A stretch of 64,000 nucleotides of DNA from Streptomyces eurythermus (GCF_014649115.1 NZ_BMSK01000007.1:1-64000), one strand, 5' to 3'; positions 16,339 to 25,759 are shown, counted from the first letter of the stretch. Notes: generated by a model not told the origin, from the sequence alone. Numbers and translations: made by a program.

Positions 16339-16915
16339 CGCTCTTCCCCTCCCGGGGCCAGTGGGTGAGGGCCAGGTGCAGGGCGTCGACCGCCTTGTCC
16401 CAGGAGGCCCGTACGTCCCGGTCGGCGCCGAAGCCGCCCGCGCCCTCCAGGACGCAGTAGCCGTGGAACGTGCTGCGCAGCAGGCGCACCGCGTCCGTCA
16501 GGTCCGGCTCCTGAAGGCCGTAGCCGCGCAGCATGCCGTAGGTGATCTCGGCGGTGCGGCGCAGCGCGGCGGAGTCCGCGATCAGGGCCTGGTCGATCCG
16601 GATCTGGGTGGCCGCGTACCGGCCGGGGTGCTCCAGGGCGTAGTCGCGGTAGGCGCCGGCGAACGCCGTCAGCGCCTCCTTGCCCGCCCGGCCGGCCACG
16701 GCCGCCGCGATCCGGTCGATCAGCTCGCCGCCCGCGTACAGCGCGAGCCGGGTGCGCAGGTCCTGGAGATTGCGCACGTGCGAGTACAGGCTCGCGTCCT
16801 TGACGCCGAAGCGGCGGGCCAGCGCCGAGACGCTGAGCCGGTCGAACCCGGCCTCGTCCGCCAGCTCCGCCGCCGCCTCCACCAGCCGTTCGACGGTGAG
16901 TCCCGCCCGGACCAT
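16331..16915 (-). CDS. TetR-family regulator with WHG-type C-terminal domain
   Basis: 194 residues. The N-terminal helix-turn-helix is LSVSALARRFGVKDASLYSHV (about residues 25-45). The C-terminal part contains HPGRYAATQIR, RLLRSTFHGYCVLEGAGGFG and DALHLALTHWP, as in TetR_C_33/WHG regulators. The ATG at 16915 follows GGGAGG. It overlaps the hydrolase gene by 8 bp. A dyad just upstream (16932-16962) is the likely operator for autorepression. An open frame runs upstream in phase but has no family similarity. Confidence 0.85.
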   Translation of the reverse strand: MVRAGLTVERLVEAAAELADEAGFDRLSVSALARRFGVKDASLYSHVRNLQDLRTRLALYAGGELIDRIAAAVAGRAGKEALTAFAGAYRDYALEHPGRYAATQIRIDQALIADSAALRRTAEITYGMLRGYGLQEPDLTDAVRLLRSTFHGYCVLEGAGGFGADRDVRASWDKAVDALHLALTHWPREGKSDD

Positions 16916-16931
16916 GGCCACCTCCCTTGAG

Positions 16932-16962
16932 TTCCTAGGGTGCAGCCTAGGGCATCTAGGAA
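16932..16962 (-). promoter_or_regulatory. Candidate TetR autoregulatory operator
   Basis: TTCCTAG at 16932-16938 and CTAGGAA at 16956-16962 are inverted around a central CCTAGG at 16946-16951. The dyad begins 17 bp before the TetR start codon and overlaps where the promoter must be, so occupancy would block transcription of the TetR-hydrolase pair. Confidence 0.55.
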
Positions 16963-16971
16963 ACCGGTGCA

Positions 16972-18306
16972 TCAGGGAATCGGCGCGTACAGCACCCCCA
17001 GCTTGTCGATCTCGTCGCCGGAGCGGCCGGTGAATCCCACGATCTGCCGGCCGGCCGGGGCGGTGAGGGTGGTGCCGTCGGTGGTCGGGGTGCCCGCGGC
17101 GAGCGTGCGGCCCCGGTCGGTGCTGAAGGCGGCCGAGAAGATCCGGGTACGGCCGTCCTTCTGGCCCTCGGTGAGCCGCACGGAGGTGAGGTGTTCTCCG
17201 GCGGCGAGGGTGAGCGAGGCGGCCGTGCCGCCGGTGCCGCCATGGCCGAGGACCGTGCCGCCGTCGTGGGTGAGGGACACGGCGTCCAGGCGGGCGCCGC
17301 CGCGCAGGGTGAGGGTGCGCGGGGCGGGCGTGGCCGGCAGGCCGGCGGCGTCGTTGAAGGCCGTGCCGTGCGGGCCGCCGAAGAAGTCGCTCGCGCGGAG
17401 CGCGGGGTTCGGCGTGTAGGCGAAGTCGACGGTGTGCGGGAAGTGGTCGGAGAGGTTGCCGCCGGCCGGGTCCAGGAACGTGGCCCACTCGTCGTGGTAG
17501 CGCGTCGCGGTCAGGGAGAGCAGGGGGCCGCTCCGGTAGAGCACCTTGTCGACCACCTCGCAGTCGTCGGGCGGCGCGGACGCCGGGCACAGCAGCGGAT
17601 CGGCGCCCTGCGCGGGGGCCGTACCGCCCTTGACCAGCCGTACCCAGGCGTCGGTCAGGCCGCCCTCGTCGACGAGCGTGCGGATGTTGTCGCCGGCGCG
17701 GGTGTAGCGGGTGTTGGTGTCGCCCATCACGATCACCGCGTTGCCCGCCGAGTTGGCCCGGACGAAGGCCGACAGCTGGGCGATGTTGGCCCGCCGGGCG
17801 GCCAGGGCGTCGGCGCTGTCGTCGGCGTTGGGGTGCAGGTTGTACAGGTCCACGTACACGCCCTCGGCGAGCCGCACCCGGGCCAGGGTGAAGCCCTTGG
17901 GGGTGAGGCAGTTGGTGCCGGTGCAGTCGTTCCACCTCACCCGCTCGAAGTCCTCCAGCGGATAGGCGGACAGGGTGTTGAGTCCGTCGCCGAAGCCCGC
18001 GCCGCCGCTCGTGGCCGTGCGGTAGGGGTGGTGGTCGCCCGCGTAGAGCGCCGCGTGGTAGTTGAAGTCCTCCTGGACGTTGACGATGCCGTAGTCCGCC
18101 AGCCTGGGTGAGATCAGCGGGGTGTTGGCCGCCGGATGGCTGGAGCTGAGGCCCTCCGGCAGCCCGGCCACGTTGTACGTCAGGACACTGAAGCTCCCTG
18201 AGCCGGCGGCCTGTGCCGTGCCCGCGGAGGCGGTGAGCCCGGACACGGCCAGCAGGCCGGCGGCGAGAGCGCCGAGAAGTCGTCCCATGGGTCGCATAAG
18301 ACCCAT
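16972..18306 (-). CDS. Secreted endonuclease/exonuclease/phosphatase-fold protein with jacalin-like lectin domain
   Basis: 444 residues with a signal peptide (GALAAGLLAVSGLTASAGTAQA). Residues about 35-310 are an EEP domain of the sphingomyelinase/DNase I type: FSVLTYNVAGLPEG, NVQEDFNYHAAL, DLYNLHPNADD, IVMGDTNTRY and NLSDHFPHTVDF. Residues about 320-444 (GGPHGTAFNDAAGL to RQIVGFTGRSGDEIDKLGVL) form a jacalin-like lectin module. It could be a secreted sphingomyelinase-like phosphodiesterase or a nuclease that binds glycans. The ATG at 18306 was chosen; a GTG two codons upstream (18312) is equally possible, and neither has a clear ribosome site. Confidence 0.8.
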   Translation of the reverse strand: MGLMRPMGRLLGALAAGLLAVSGLTASAGTAQAAGSGSFSVLTYNVAGLPEGLSSSHPAANTPLISPRLADYGIVNVQEDFNYHAALYAGDHHPYRTATSGGAGFGDGLNTLSAYPLEDFERVRWNDCTGTNCLTPKGFTLARVRLAEGVYVDLYNLHPNADDSADALAARRANIAQLSAFVRANSAGNAVIVMGDTNTRYTRAGDNIRTLVDEGGLTDAWVRLVKGGTAPAQGADPLLCPASAPPDDCEVVDKVLYRSGPLLSLTATRYHDEWATFLDPAGGNLSDHFPHTVDFAYTPNPALRASDFFGGPHGTAFNDAAGLPATPAPRTLTLRGGARLDAVSLTHDGGTVLGHGGTGGTAASLTLAAGEHLTSVRLTEGQKDGRTRIFSAAFSTDRGRTLAAGTPTTDGTTLTAPAGRQIVGFTGRSGDEIDKLGVLYAPIP

Positions 18307-18340
18307 GTTCACGTCAACTCGGCCGTCACGACAGGGGAGT

Positions 18341-21205
18341 TCAGAAAACGCTGTCTGTCGCCGAGAAGACGAACGAGAACTCCGCCGGTTCGGCCCGCAG
18401 GTGGTACTGGGGCAGCGGGCCCGGGCCGCAGGACTGGGAGCCGATGCCGTGCTGCCCGTGGTCGAGGTTCACCCAGACCGTGTCGCCGGGCACCAGGTCG
18501 GTGCGGTGGGCGGCGGCGTCCAGCTGCTCGGTGGTCCAGCGGCGGGCGGTCAGGAAGAACACCGGGTCGCCCTCGATCCGCAGACCGCCCAGTTCCGCCC
18601 AGCGCACGTCGATCCGGGCGCCGTTCTCCTGCGGGCGGACGTACGGCGTCTGGAGGCCGTCGACGGCCGCCTCCCAGCGGCCGGTCAGCGCCGCCGCCCG
18701 GGTGTCCGGATACGCCTCGCCCGGTCCGCCGCCGTACCACCGCACCCGGTCGGCGGCCCGCAGGCCGAAGCGGATGCCGAGGCGGGGCAGCGGGACGGTC
18801 CAGTCGCCGTCCGGGACGGTGGACACCGTCAGCCGGAGCCGGTCGCCGTCCGACGTCCACCGGTACACCGTCGCGAGCCCCGTCTCCCGGGCGGCCGGCG
18901 CCACCCGGGTACGGATGGTCAGGGTGTCCTCGCCCGCCTCCACGGCGTCCAGGCGGTGCCGCATACGGTGCAGGCCCAGCTTCCGCCACAGCGGCCCGTA
19001 GCGCAGGTCGCTCTGCCAGGCCGCGCCGTCGTCGTTGTCGGTGGTGGCCCGCCACACGTCCAGCCGCAGACCCGTCACCGGCACCCCGCCGACCGTCCGC
19101 ACCGCACCGGTCCGGGCGTCGAACGTGGCCGGGCCCAGGACGATCACCCCGTCGCCCGGCACCGGCCGGGCGCTCGCGGCGACGGACGGCACCCGGCGCT
19201 CCGTCACCGGGATCTGCCCCCAGGCGACGACATGACCCGCCGGCGCCCACGCGGTGGCAGAGGCGAGCCGCGCCCGGACGGTCCACAGCGCCTCGCCGGA
19301 CGGTGCCCCGGCCGGTACGGCGGGCAGCTCGACCTCGGCGGACTCGCCGGGAGCCAGCGCGGGCACCGGCAGCGTGCCCTCCGCCACCGGTTCGCCCTCG
19401 ACCTCGTACGACCAGGAGAACGCCAGCGCCGAGAGGTCCGCGAAGTCGTGGCCGTTGGTGACGCGGACGGTGCCGGCCGTGCCGTCGCCGGTGAGGGTGA
19501 CGGGCTCGATCACCTTCTTGTACTCGATCAGTCCCGGGGACGGCCGCCGGTCCGGGAACAGCAGGCCGTCGCAGACGAAGTTGCCGTCGTGCAGCTCCTC
19601 GCCGAAGTCGCCGCCGTAGGCGTACCCCAGCCCGGGATGGGCGATGCCGTGGTCGATCCACTCCCAGACGAAGCCGCCCTGGAGCCGGTCGTAGGAGCGG
19701 AACAGCCGCTGGTAGTCGGCGAGTCCGCCGGGGCCGTTGCCCATGGCGTGGGCGTACTCGCACAGGATGAACGGCAGTTCGCGGCGCCGGCGCGGTCCGC
19801 CGTCCAGGCCCCGGCCGATCCGCTCCACCTCGGCGTGGCTCGCGTACATCCGTGAGTACACGTCCGTGTCACGGCAGTCGGCGTCGCCCTCGTAGTGCAG
19901 CAGCCGGGAGGTGTCACGGCCGCGGATCCACTCGGCCATCGCGGTCAGGCCCCGACCGGTGCCGGCCTCGTTGCCCAGCGACCACACCACGACCGACGGA
20001 TGGTTCTTGTCCCGCTCCACCATCCGGGCCGCCCGGTCCAGCAGGGCTGGCGTCCACCGGTCGTCGTCGACGGGGTTGTCCCGCCAGCCCTGTTCGGTGA
20101 AGCCGTGCGTCTCCAGGTCGCACTCGTCGATCACCCACAGCCCGAACTCGTCGCACAGGTCGAGGAAGGCCGGGTGCGGGGGATAGTGGGAGGTGCGGAC
20201 CGCGTTGATGTTGTGCCGCTTCATCAGCAGCACGTCCTCGCGCATGGTCGCGAGGTCCAGCGCCCGGCCCTTCCCGGGGTGCCACTCGTGCCGGTTGACG
20301 CCCTTGAACAGGACCGCCGTCCCGTTGACCTTGATCAGCCCGTCCGACAGCTCCACCGTGCGGAAGCCGATCCGCAGCGGCACCCGCTCGCCCCCGGTGG
20401 CCAGCACCCCCTCGTACAGCCGGGGCGTCTCCGCCGACCACGGCTCCACCGGCAGCGTCACCGGCTCCCCGGTGGGCACGTCGACGCCCAGCTCCGGCAC
20501 GGTCACCCGGCCGTCCGTGTCGGAGTCGACCCGCAGCGTGCCCGTGCCGGTGGTGTGGTCGTAGGAGGCGTGCACGAAGAAGTCGAGGACGTGGCCCGCC
20601 GGGCGGTGCAGCAGGGTGACGTCCCGGAAGATGCCCGGCAGCCACCACTGGTCCTGGTCCTCCAGGTACGAGCCCGCCGACCACTGGTGCACCCGCACGG
20701 CCAGCACATTGCCGGCCGGCCTCAGCAACGGCCCGACCGCGAACTCGTGCGGCAGCCGGGAGCCCTTGAACCCGCCGAGTTCGGTGCCGTTCAGCCAGAC
20801 CCGGGCGCAGGACTCCACGCCGTCGAAGCGGAGCACCGCGCCACCGTCCGCCGGCCAGCCGTCGGGCAGGTCGAACACGCGCAGGTGGTCGCCGGTCGGG
20901 TTCTCGGTCGGCACCCGGGGCGGGTCGACCGGGAACGGATAGAGGTGGTTGGTGTAGGCCGGGGAGCCGTGCCCCTGGAGCACCCAGTGGCCGGGTACCG
21001 AGACCTCCGCCCAGTCACTGGCGTCGTATTCGCGCGCCGCGAAGGAGTCGTCCTCGGCGTCGGCCGTCTCCGACAGCCGGAAGCGCCAGGTGCCGTTGAG
21101 GGACAGGGACGGGGCGTCGGAGGACGCGTACCAGGCGCGGGGCGGCAGCGTCCCGGAGCCCGGCGAGACGTCCTCGACGTACCCGGTGGTCGTGGTCACG
21201 GACAT
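18341..21205 (-). CDS. GH2 beta-galactosidase (cytoplasmic, LacZ-type)
   Basis: 954 residues with all LacZ domains: jelly roll (LNGTWRFRLSE...), immunoglobulin-like domains, TIM barrel and the C-terminal beta-galactosidase small-chain domain (GGGPGEAYPDTRAAA...). The acid/base is Glu413 in WSLGNEAG and the nucleophile Glu483 in ILCEYAHAMGN. No signal peptide is present. It is the last gene of the run sugar-binding protein, two permeases, beta-galactosidase, 12 nt after the MalG-type permease. It should hydrolyse imported galactosides, probably beta-galacto-oligosaccharides released from pectin or arabinogalactan. Confidence 0.92.
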   Translation of the reverse strand: MSVTTTTGYVEDVSPGSGTLPPRAWYASSDAPSLSLNGTWRFRLSETADAEDDSFAAREYDASDWAEVSVPGHWVLQGHGSPAYTNHLYPFPVDPPRVPTENPTGDHLRVFDLPDGWPADGGAVLRFDGVESCARVWLNGTELGGFKGSRLPHEFAVGPLLRPAGNVLAVRVHQWSAGSYLEDQDQWWLPGIFRDVTLLHRPAGHVLDFFVHASYDHTTGTGTLRVDSDTDGRVTVPELGVDVPTGEPVTLPVEPWSAETPRLYEGVLATGGERVPLRIGFRTVELSDGLIKVNGTAVLFKGVNRHEWHPGKGRALDLATMREDVLLMKRHNINAVRTSHYPPHPAFLDLCDEFGLWVIDECDLETHGFTEQGWRDNPVDDDRWTPALLDRAARMVERDKNHPSVVVWSLGNEAGTGRGLTAMAEWIRGRDTSRLLHYEGDADCRDTDVYSRMYASHAEVERIGRGLDGGPRRRRELPFILCEYAHAMGNGPGGLADYQRLFRSYDRLQGGFVWEWIDHGIAHPGLGYAYGGDFGEELHDGNFVCDGLLFPDRRPSPGLIEYKKVIEPVTLTGDGTAGTVRVTNGHDFADLSALAFSWSYEVEGEPVAEGTLPVPALAPGESAEVELPAVPAGAPSGEALWTVRARLASATAWAPAGHVVAWGQIPVTERRVPSVAASARPVPGDGVIVLGPATFDARTGAVRTVGGVPVTGLRLDVWRATTDNDDGAAWQSDLRYGPLWRKLGLHRMRHRLDAVEAGEDTLTIRTRVAPAARETGLATVYRWTSDGDRLRLTVSTVPDGDWTVPLPRLGIRFGLRAADRVRWYGGGPGEAYPDTRAAALTGRWEAAVDGLQTPYVRPQENGARIDVRWAELGGLRIEGDPVFFLTARRWTTEQLDAAAHRTDLVPGDTVWVNLDHGQHGIGSQSCGPGPLPQYHLRAEPAEFSFVFSATDSVF

Positions 21206-21217
21206 GGGTCTCCTAGC

Positions 21218-22084
21218 TCAGCCCTTGATGCCGGTCTGCGCGATCCCCTGCACCAGCCAGCGCTGGAGGAAGAGGAACACGAACAGCAGGGGCAGGATCG
21301 AGATGGCGGTCGCCATGAAGATCAGGTGGTAGTTGACGGTCTGGTTGGTCATGTACGACGAGAGCGCGACCTGCACGGTCCAGGCGCTCGGGTCCTGGCC
21401 GATGACCAGCGGCCACAGGAAGGCGTTCCAGCCGCTGATGAAGGTGATCGTGGCGATCGCCGCGAAGAAGTTCAGCGAGTTCGGCACCACGACACGCCAG
21501 TACGCGCCCCAGTGGCCGAGCCCGTCCACGCGCGCCGCCTCCTCCAGCTCCTTGGGGAACCCGAGGAAGTACTGCCGGAACAGGAAGCAGGTGAAACCGC
21601 TGAACAGGCCCGGGATGATCAGACCCCGGTAGCTGTCCACCCAGCCGAGTGACGACACCAGCACGAAACTCGGCACGAAGGTGACCGCGGCCGGGACCAT
21701 CAGGGTCACCAGGACGGCGTAGAAGACCTTGTTGGCGTGCCGGTAGGGGATGCGGGCGAGGGCGTAACCGGCCGGCGAGCACACGACCAGCGTGCCGGCC
21801 GTGTGCAGGACGCCGACGACCAGCGAGTTCCACATCGACCGGCCGAAGTCCACCGTCGGGTCGTCGAACGGCTCGGTGATGTTGCCCCACTGGATGTGGC
21901 TCGGGAAGAACTTCCAGTCCTCGCCGGTGATCTCCGGGTCGGTGGACAGCGCGTTGCGCACCAGCAGATAGAACGGGACGAGGAAGAGCAGCGCGGCGAC
22001 ACTGGTCGCGAGGTACAGCCCGGTGGAGCCCATCAGGCCGCCGCGCCGGGCGCGGCCGCGGGACTCGGGTGCGGTGGTGGTCAC
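21218..22084 (-). CDS. Sugar ABC transporter permease (MalG type)
   Basis: 288 residues with six predicted membrane helices (first ATSVAALLFLVPFYLLVRNAL). The EAA loop EEAARVDGLGHWGAYWRVVVP contacts the ATPase. The GTG at 22084 overlaps the stop of the upstream permease as GTGA. It forms the channel with the MalF-type partner at 22081-23031. No ATPase gene is in the operon, so a shared MsiK-type ATPase encoded elsewhere is likely, as is usual in streptomycetes. Confidence 0.9.
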   Translation of the reverse strand: MTTTAPESRGRARRGGLMGSTGLYLATSVAALLFLVPFYLLVRNALSTDPEITGEDWKFFPSHIQWGNITEPFDDPTVDFGRSMWNSLVVGVLHTAGTLVVCSPAGYALARIPYRHANKVFYAVLVTLMVPAAVTFVPSFVLVSSLGWVDSYRGLIIPGLFSGFTCFLFRQYFLGFPKELEEAARVDGLGHWGAYWRVVVPNSLNFFAAIATITFISGWNAFLWPLVIGQDPSAWTVQVALSSYMTNQTVNYHLIFMATAISILPLLFVFLFLQRWLVQGIAQTGIKG

Positions 22085-23031
22085 TTGGACTGCTCCCCCC
22101 TGCCGAAGCCCATGATCCTGCCCTGGAACAGGGTGACGACGCAGATCAGCACGGTCAGCACCACGGCTCCCGCGCTGCCCTTGCCGTAGTTCTGGTCCTG
22201 GCCGAGCGCGGTGTAGTACAGCTCGACCAGCGGTGGACGGCCCCAGGTGGTCTTGGACAGCAGGTTGAAGAACTCGTCGAAGGCCTGGTAGGCGGCCACG
22301 AGCAGCAGCAGGACCACGGCCGTCGAAGTGGCCCGCAGCTGCGGCAGCGTGATGTGCCGGAAGGTCTGCCAGCCGGGCTTGGCCCCGTCGATGGCGGCCG
22401 CCTCGTACAGCTCCCGCGGGATGTTCTGGAGGGCGGCCAGGAACAGGATCATGTAGAAGCCGGACTGGAGCCACAGCCGCGCGGTGATGATGACCAGCCA
22501 GTACCAGGGCGGGTCCGGGCTGGCGAGCCAGGCGGTGTCGTCCACGCCGAACAGGCCGAGGACGGTGTTGGCCAGACCGAAGCGCACGCCGTTGAAGAGG
22601 GACATCCTCCAGATCAGCGAGGCGGCGACATAGCTGCACGCGGTCGGCAGGAAGAACACCGAACGGTAGAACGCCCGCATGAACCGCAGCCGGTTCACCA
22701 GCAGCGCCAGGCCCAGGGAGAGCGCCCAGGTGGTGGGCACGATGAAGGCGGCGAACACGGTGAAGGTGCCGAGCGAGCCCATGAACCCGCTGTCGGACAG
22801 GATCTCCCGGTAGTTGCCCAGCCCCACGAACTCGCTGGGCGTCACCGTGAAGCGGGCCTCGAAGAAGCTGAGGTAGAGGCTCCAGCCGACCGGGACGTAG
22901 ACGAAGACGGCGAGCCCCAGCAGGAACGGGCCGGTGAAGAGCCAGAAGTTGAGGGCGCGGCTGCCGCGCAGCCGCCGGGGCCGGGCCTCGGTGGCGCGGG
23001 CGGTCCCCGCGCGCGTGGTGGTGGTCGACAT
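22081..23031 (-). CDS. Sugar ABC transporter permease (MalF type)
   Basis: 316 residues with an N-terminal cytoplasmic stretch and six or seven membrane helices (FWLFTGPFLLGLAVFVYVPV first). The EAA loop reads YEAAAIDGAKPGWQTFRHITLP. The start at 23031 (MSTTTTRAG) is chosen because the frame upstream to 23097 is charged and not conserved-looking. It lies 20 nt after the solute-binding protein stop and overlaps the second permease by 4 nt. Confidence 0.9.
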   Translation of the reverse strand: MSTTTTRAGTARATEARPRRLRGSRALNFWLFTGPFLLGLAVFVYVPVGWSLYLSFFEARFTVTPSEFVGLGNYREILSDSGFMGSLGTFTVFAAFIVPTTWALSLGLALLVNRLRFMRAFYRSVFFLPTACSYVAASLIWRMSLFNGVRFGLANTVLGLFGVDDTAWLASPDPPWYWLVIITARLWLQSGFYMILFLAALQNIPRELYEAAAIDGAKPGWQTFRHITLPQLRATSTAVVLLLLVAAYQAFDEFFNLLSKTTWGRPPLVELYYTALGQDQNYGKGSAGAVVLTVLICVVTLFQGRIMGFGRGEQSK

Positions 23032-23051
23032 CTCGGGATCCGTCCGGCGGC

Positions 23052-24314
23052 CTATCCGAACAGCTTCTTCAGCTCGGCGTTCACCGTCTTGTCGCACCGG
23101 TCGAGCGCGGCCTCGGGGTCACCGCCCTTGCGGACGCAGTCGGCGAAGAGGTCCTCCGTCGCGGTGATCATCGCCTGGGTCCAGCCGATGTTGTCGAAGT
23201 GCCCGTACTCGTTGAAGAGCCGCACGCCCTCCGCCGGCAGTCCCGACCCCAGCTTGCCGGTCGACCGGGCGATGGAGGTGCGCGGCGGGATGTGGAAGCC
23301 GTACGACGTCGCCCAGTCCTCCTGGTACTGCTTCTGGTCGAGCCACAGCCACTTGACGTACTCCTTGGCCGCGTCGACGTTCTTCCCCTTGGCGTTGACG
23401 AACATCGACCAGCCGCCGTTGTAGACGGACGGCCGGCCCGCGTCACCGACCTTCGGGAACGGCATGATGCCGAGGTCGTCGCCGAGGGTCTGCTGGAACT
23501 GCGGCATGGCCCACATCCCGCAGAACTGGATGGCGCACAGGCCCTGGCTCAGCGCCGACGGGTCCCAGAAGTCGGCCGGGGCGTCCAGCAGCAGATGGCC
23601 GCTGGTGAACAGTTTCCGCATCGTCCTCAGGCCCGCGACCACGGCGTCCGTGTGATAGGCGATCTCGTTCTTCTCGTTCAGGGTGTCCTCGCCGGCCGAC
23701 CAGAACAGCGGGTTGATCACCGCGTGCAGATCGTTGCCGAGGAACAGGCCCTTGACCTTGCTCGTGGTGAGCCTGGCGGCGGCCTCCACCAGTTCGTCCA
23801 GCGTCCGCGGCGGCTCGACGCCCGCCTTCTGGAGCATCGACTTGCGGTAGAAGAAGAACTGCGGGTCGTCGATCATCCGCACGCCGTAGACCTTGCCGTC
23901 CACCGTGTGCGACTGGATGTCGGCCCGGTCGAAGTCGTCCTCGACCGGTGCGATGAGATCGGTCAGGTCCGCGACCTGGCCGCTTCTGACGAGCTGGATC
24001 TGCGGGTGGAACTCGAACAGGTCCGGCGCCTGGTCGGTGAGCAGGGACGCGAAGAGCTTGCTCTCGAAGTTGGAGCCGGTGATCCACTGCGTGGTCACGT
24101 CCGCCTTGGAGTACGCCTTCGCGTAGCGCTTGATCGCCTGCTCGGTGCCCGGTTCGCCGTAGGCGTGGAAGTACTGCACCAGCCGCTTGCCCGAACCAGA
24201 GCCGCCGCCACGGCCGTTGTTGCCGCCGCACGCGCCGAGCGCACCGGCGGCGGCCAGGCCCGCGGCGGCCCGGAGTATCGATCGACGGTCCCAGGTGCTG
24301 CTGTGTGCCGACAT
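23052..24314 (-). CDS. Sugar ABC transporter substrate-binding lipoprotein
   Basis: 420 residues. The N-terminus combines a twin-arginine motif (DRRSILRAAAGL) with a lipobox (GALGAC), so it should be a Tat-exported lipoprotein. The mature protein has the family 1 solute-binding fold: VQYFHAYGEPGTEQAIKRYA, APDLFEFHPQIQLV, VYGVRMIDDPQFFFYRK, GLCAIQFCGMWAMPQ and YNGGWSMFVNAKGKNVDAA. It is the first gene of the importer/beta-galactosidase operon and probably binds galacto-oligosaccharides, inferred from the downstream GH2 enzyme. A good promoter is at 24393-24421. Confidence 0.9.
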   Translation of the reverse strand: MSAHSSTWDRRSILRAAAGLAAAGALGACGGNNGRGGGSGSGKRLVQYFHAYGEPGTEQAIKRYAKAYSKADVTTQWITGSNFESKLFASLLTDQAPDLFEFHPQIQLVRSGQVADLTDLIAPVEDDFDRADIQSHTVDGKVYGVRMIDDPQFFFYRKSMLQKAGVEPPRTLDELVEAAARLTTSKVKGLFLGNDLHAVINPLFWSAGEDTLNEKNEIAYHTDAVVAGLRTMRKLFTSGHLLLDAPADFWDPSALSQGLCAIQFCGMWAMPQFQQTLGDDLGIMPFPKVGDAGRPSVYNGGWSMFVNAKGKNVDAAKEYVKWLWLDQKQYQEDWATSYGFHIPPRTSIARSTGKLGSGLPAEGVRLFNEYGHFDNIGWTQAMITATEDLFADCVRKGGDPEAALDRCDKTVNAELKKLFG

Positions 24315-24392
24315 GCTGACGTCCTTGTCTGGTCGAGTGCGGCTGCGGCTCGCACGCCCGGTGCCCGAGGGCCGAAGGGGGTGTGGTGCGGG

Positions 24393-24421
24393 ACGCTAAC
24401 CTTCGCCTAAGGCTTCGGCAA
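24393..24421 (-). promoter_or_regulatory. Promoter of the sugar importer operon
   Basis: On the minus strand, TTGCCG (24416-24421) and TAGCGT (24393-24398) are 17 bp apart, a strong vegetative-type promoter about 70-80 nt upstream of the start codon. The spacer holds the palindrome GCCTTAGGC. The sequence just upstream and over the -35, AACCCCTTGCCGAA, is nearly identical to AACCCCTTGTCGAA at the ROK gene promoter, a candidate shared operator. Confidence 0.6.
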
Positions 24422-24517
24422 GGGGTTGGACGAAGTGCGTACGAGTTGTTGCCCGCCGTTCGGGATCGCGAACGGGCTTACGGCGAAAGGGAGATGAGAT
24501 CTTGCGGTACGGGCGTG

Positions 24518-25759
24518 TCAGGCCGGCGGTGCCGTACGGCTGCCCGCCCGCGGGCGCCGCACCGTCCGCTGCCCGACCGATTGCAGCGCCCCCTCCAGGG
24601 CGAACGTGGCCGCGCCGAGGGACACCGGGTCGGTGGGGATCGGGGAGAGGACGATCTCGGTGGCGGCCAGCGGCCGGCGCAGCGCGTGCCGGGCGACCGC
24701 CCGGCGGACCTCGTCGAGCAGCGGCTCGCCCAGCCGGGCGGCCACCCAGCTGCTGAGCACGACCACTTCGGGATTGAGCAGATTGATCAGGTCGGCGATG
24801 CCCGCGCCGAGGTATCGGGCGGTGTCCTGGACCACCTTGAGCGCCACCGGGTCCTGCCCGGCGACCGCGCGGGCCAGCGCGTCGATGGTGGCCGTCTGGT
24901 CCTGGGGGCACAACAGCGCGGAACCGGGGTCGAGTTCGCTCAGGTTCCGCATGATGCCGGGCGCCCCGACGTACGTCTCGACACAGCCGTGGTTGCCGCA
25001 GTGGCAGGGCCGGCCGTCCAGGACGAGCGTGGTGTGCCCCCACTCGCCGGCGCTGTTGCTGACCCCTCTGTGCAGCCCGCCGCCGAGCGCGAGCCCGGCT
25101 CCGACCCCGGTGCCGAGGTTGACCACCACGGCGTCCCCGCGGCCCCGCGCCGCCCCGAACCACAGCTCGGCCACCGCGCAGGCACGCAACGGATTGTCCA
25201 AGTAGAGCGGATAGGCGATGTGTTCGGCGAGCAGATCGAGCAACGGCACGTCGTGCCAGTCCCAGTTGGGCGCGTACTCGGCGACCCCCGAGTCCCGGTC
25301 CACCTGGCCCGGCACGCTGACCCCGACGCCGAGCACCCGGGCCGCCTCGACGCCCGCCTGGGCGACCACCGAGCCGACCGCGGCGGCGACATGCCCCACC
25401 ACCTGCTCGGGCCGGCTCTCCCCGGGCCGCATGTCCTCGTCGGCCCGGGCCAGCACGTTCAGCGCCAGGTCGAACAGCTCGACATGGACGTACGTCTCCG
25501 CGATGTCCACGCCGATCAGCGCGCCGCCCGACGCGTTGACGGCGACCAGCCCCCGGGGACGGCCGCCGGCCGAGTCCTCGAAACCCACCTCCGTGATCAT
25601 GCGGAGGTCCAGCAGCTCGCCGACGAGTGTGGCCACCGTGGCCAGGCTCAGCCCGGTGGCGGCGGCCAGCTCCTGCCGGGAGGTGGGGGACTCGGCGATG
25701 ATCTGGCGCAGCACCTCGTAGCGGTTCGCGGTGCGGATGTCGCGCGATGTGCGCTTCAC
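24518..25759 (-). CDS. ROK-family transcriptional regulator
   Basis: 413 residues. The N-terminal winged helix reads RQELAAATGLSLATVATLVGELLDL (about residues 28-55). The ROK sugar-kinase-like domain has GVDIAETYVHVEL (nucleotide site), GVSVPGQVD, VVVNLGTGVGAGLALGGGL and the zinc motif CHCGNHGCVE. Such proteins (XylR/NagC type) repress sugar operons until bound by a sugar. The GTG at 25759 has AGAGAGG upstream. It lies directly upstream of, and parallel to, the importer operon and probably regulates it and itself. Confidence 0.88.
   Translation of the reverse strand: MKRTSRDIRTANRYEVLRQIIAESPTSRQELAAATGLSLATVATLVGELLDLRMITEVGFEDSAGGRPRGLVAVNASGGALIGVDIAETYVHVELFDLALNVLARADEDMRPGESRPEQVVGHVAAAVGSVVAQAGVEAARVLGVGVSVPGQVDRDSGVAEYAPNWDWHDVPLLDLLAEHIAYPLYLDNPLRACAVAELWFGAARGRGDAVVVNLGTGVGAGLALGGGLHRGVSNSAGEWGHTTLVLDGRPCHCGNHGCVETYVGAPGIMRNLSELDPGSALLCPQDQTATIDALARAVAGQDPVALKVVQDTARYLGAGIADLINLLNPEVVVLSSWVAARLGEPLLDEVRRAVARHALRRPLAATEIVLSPIPTDPVSLGAATFALEGALQSVGQRTVRRPRAGSRTAPPA

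Noticed and set aside
22081..23097. MalF-type permease starting at 23097
   Set aside because: The extra N-terminal stretch is highly charged and would extend back into the end of the binding-protein gene; MSTTTT at 23031 is better placed.
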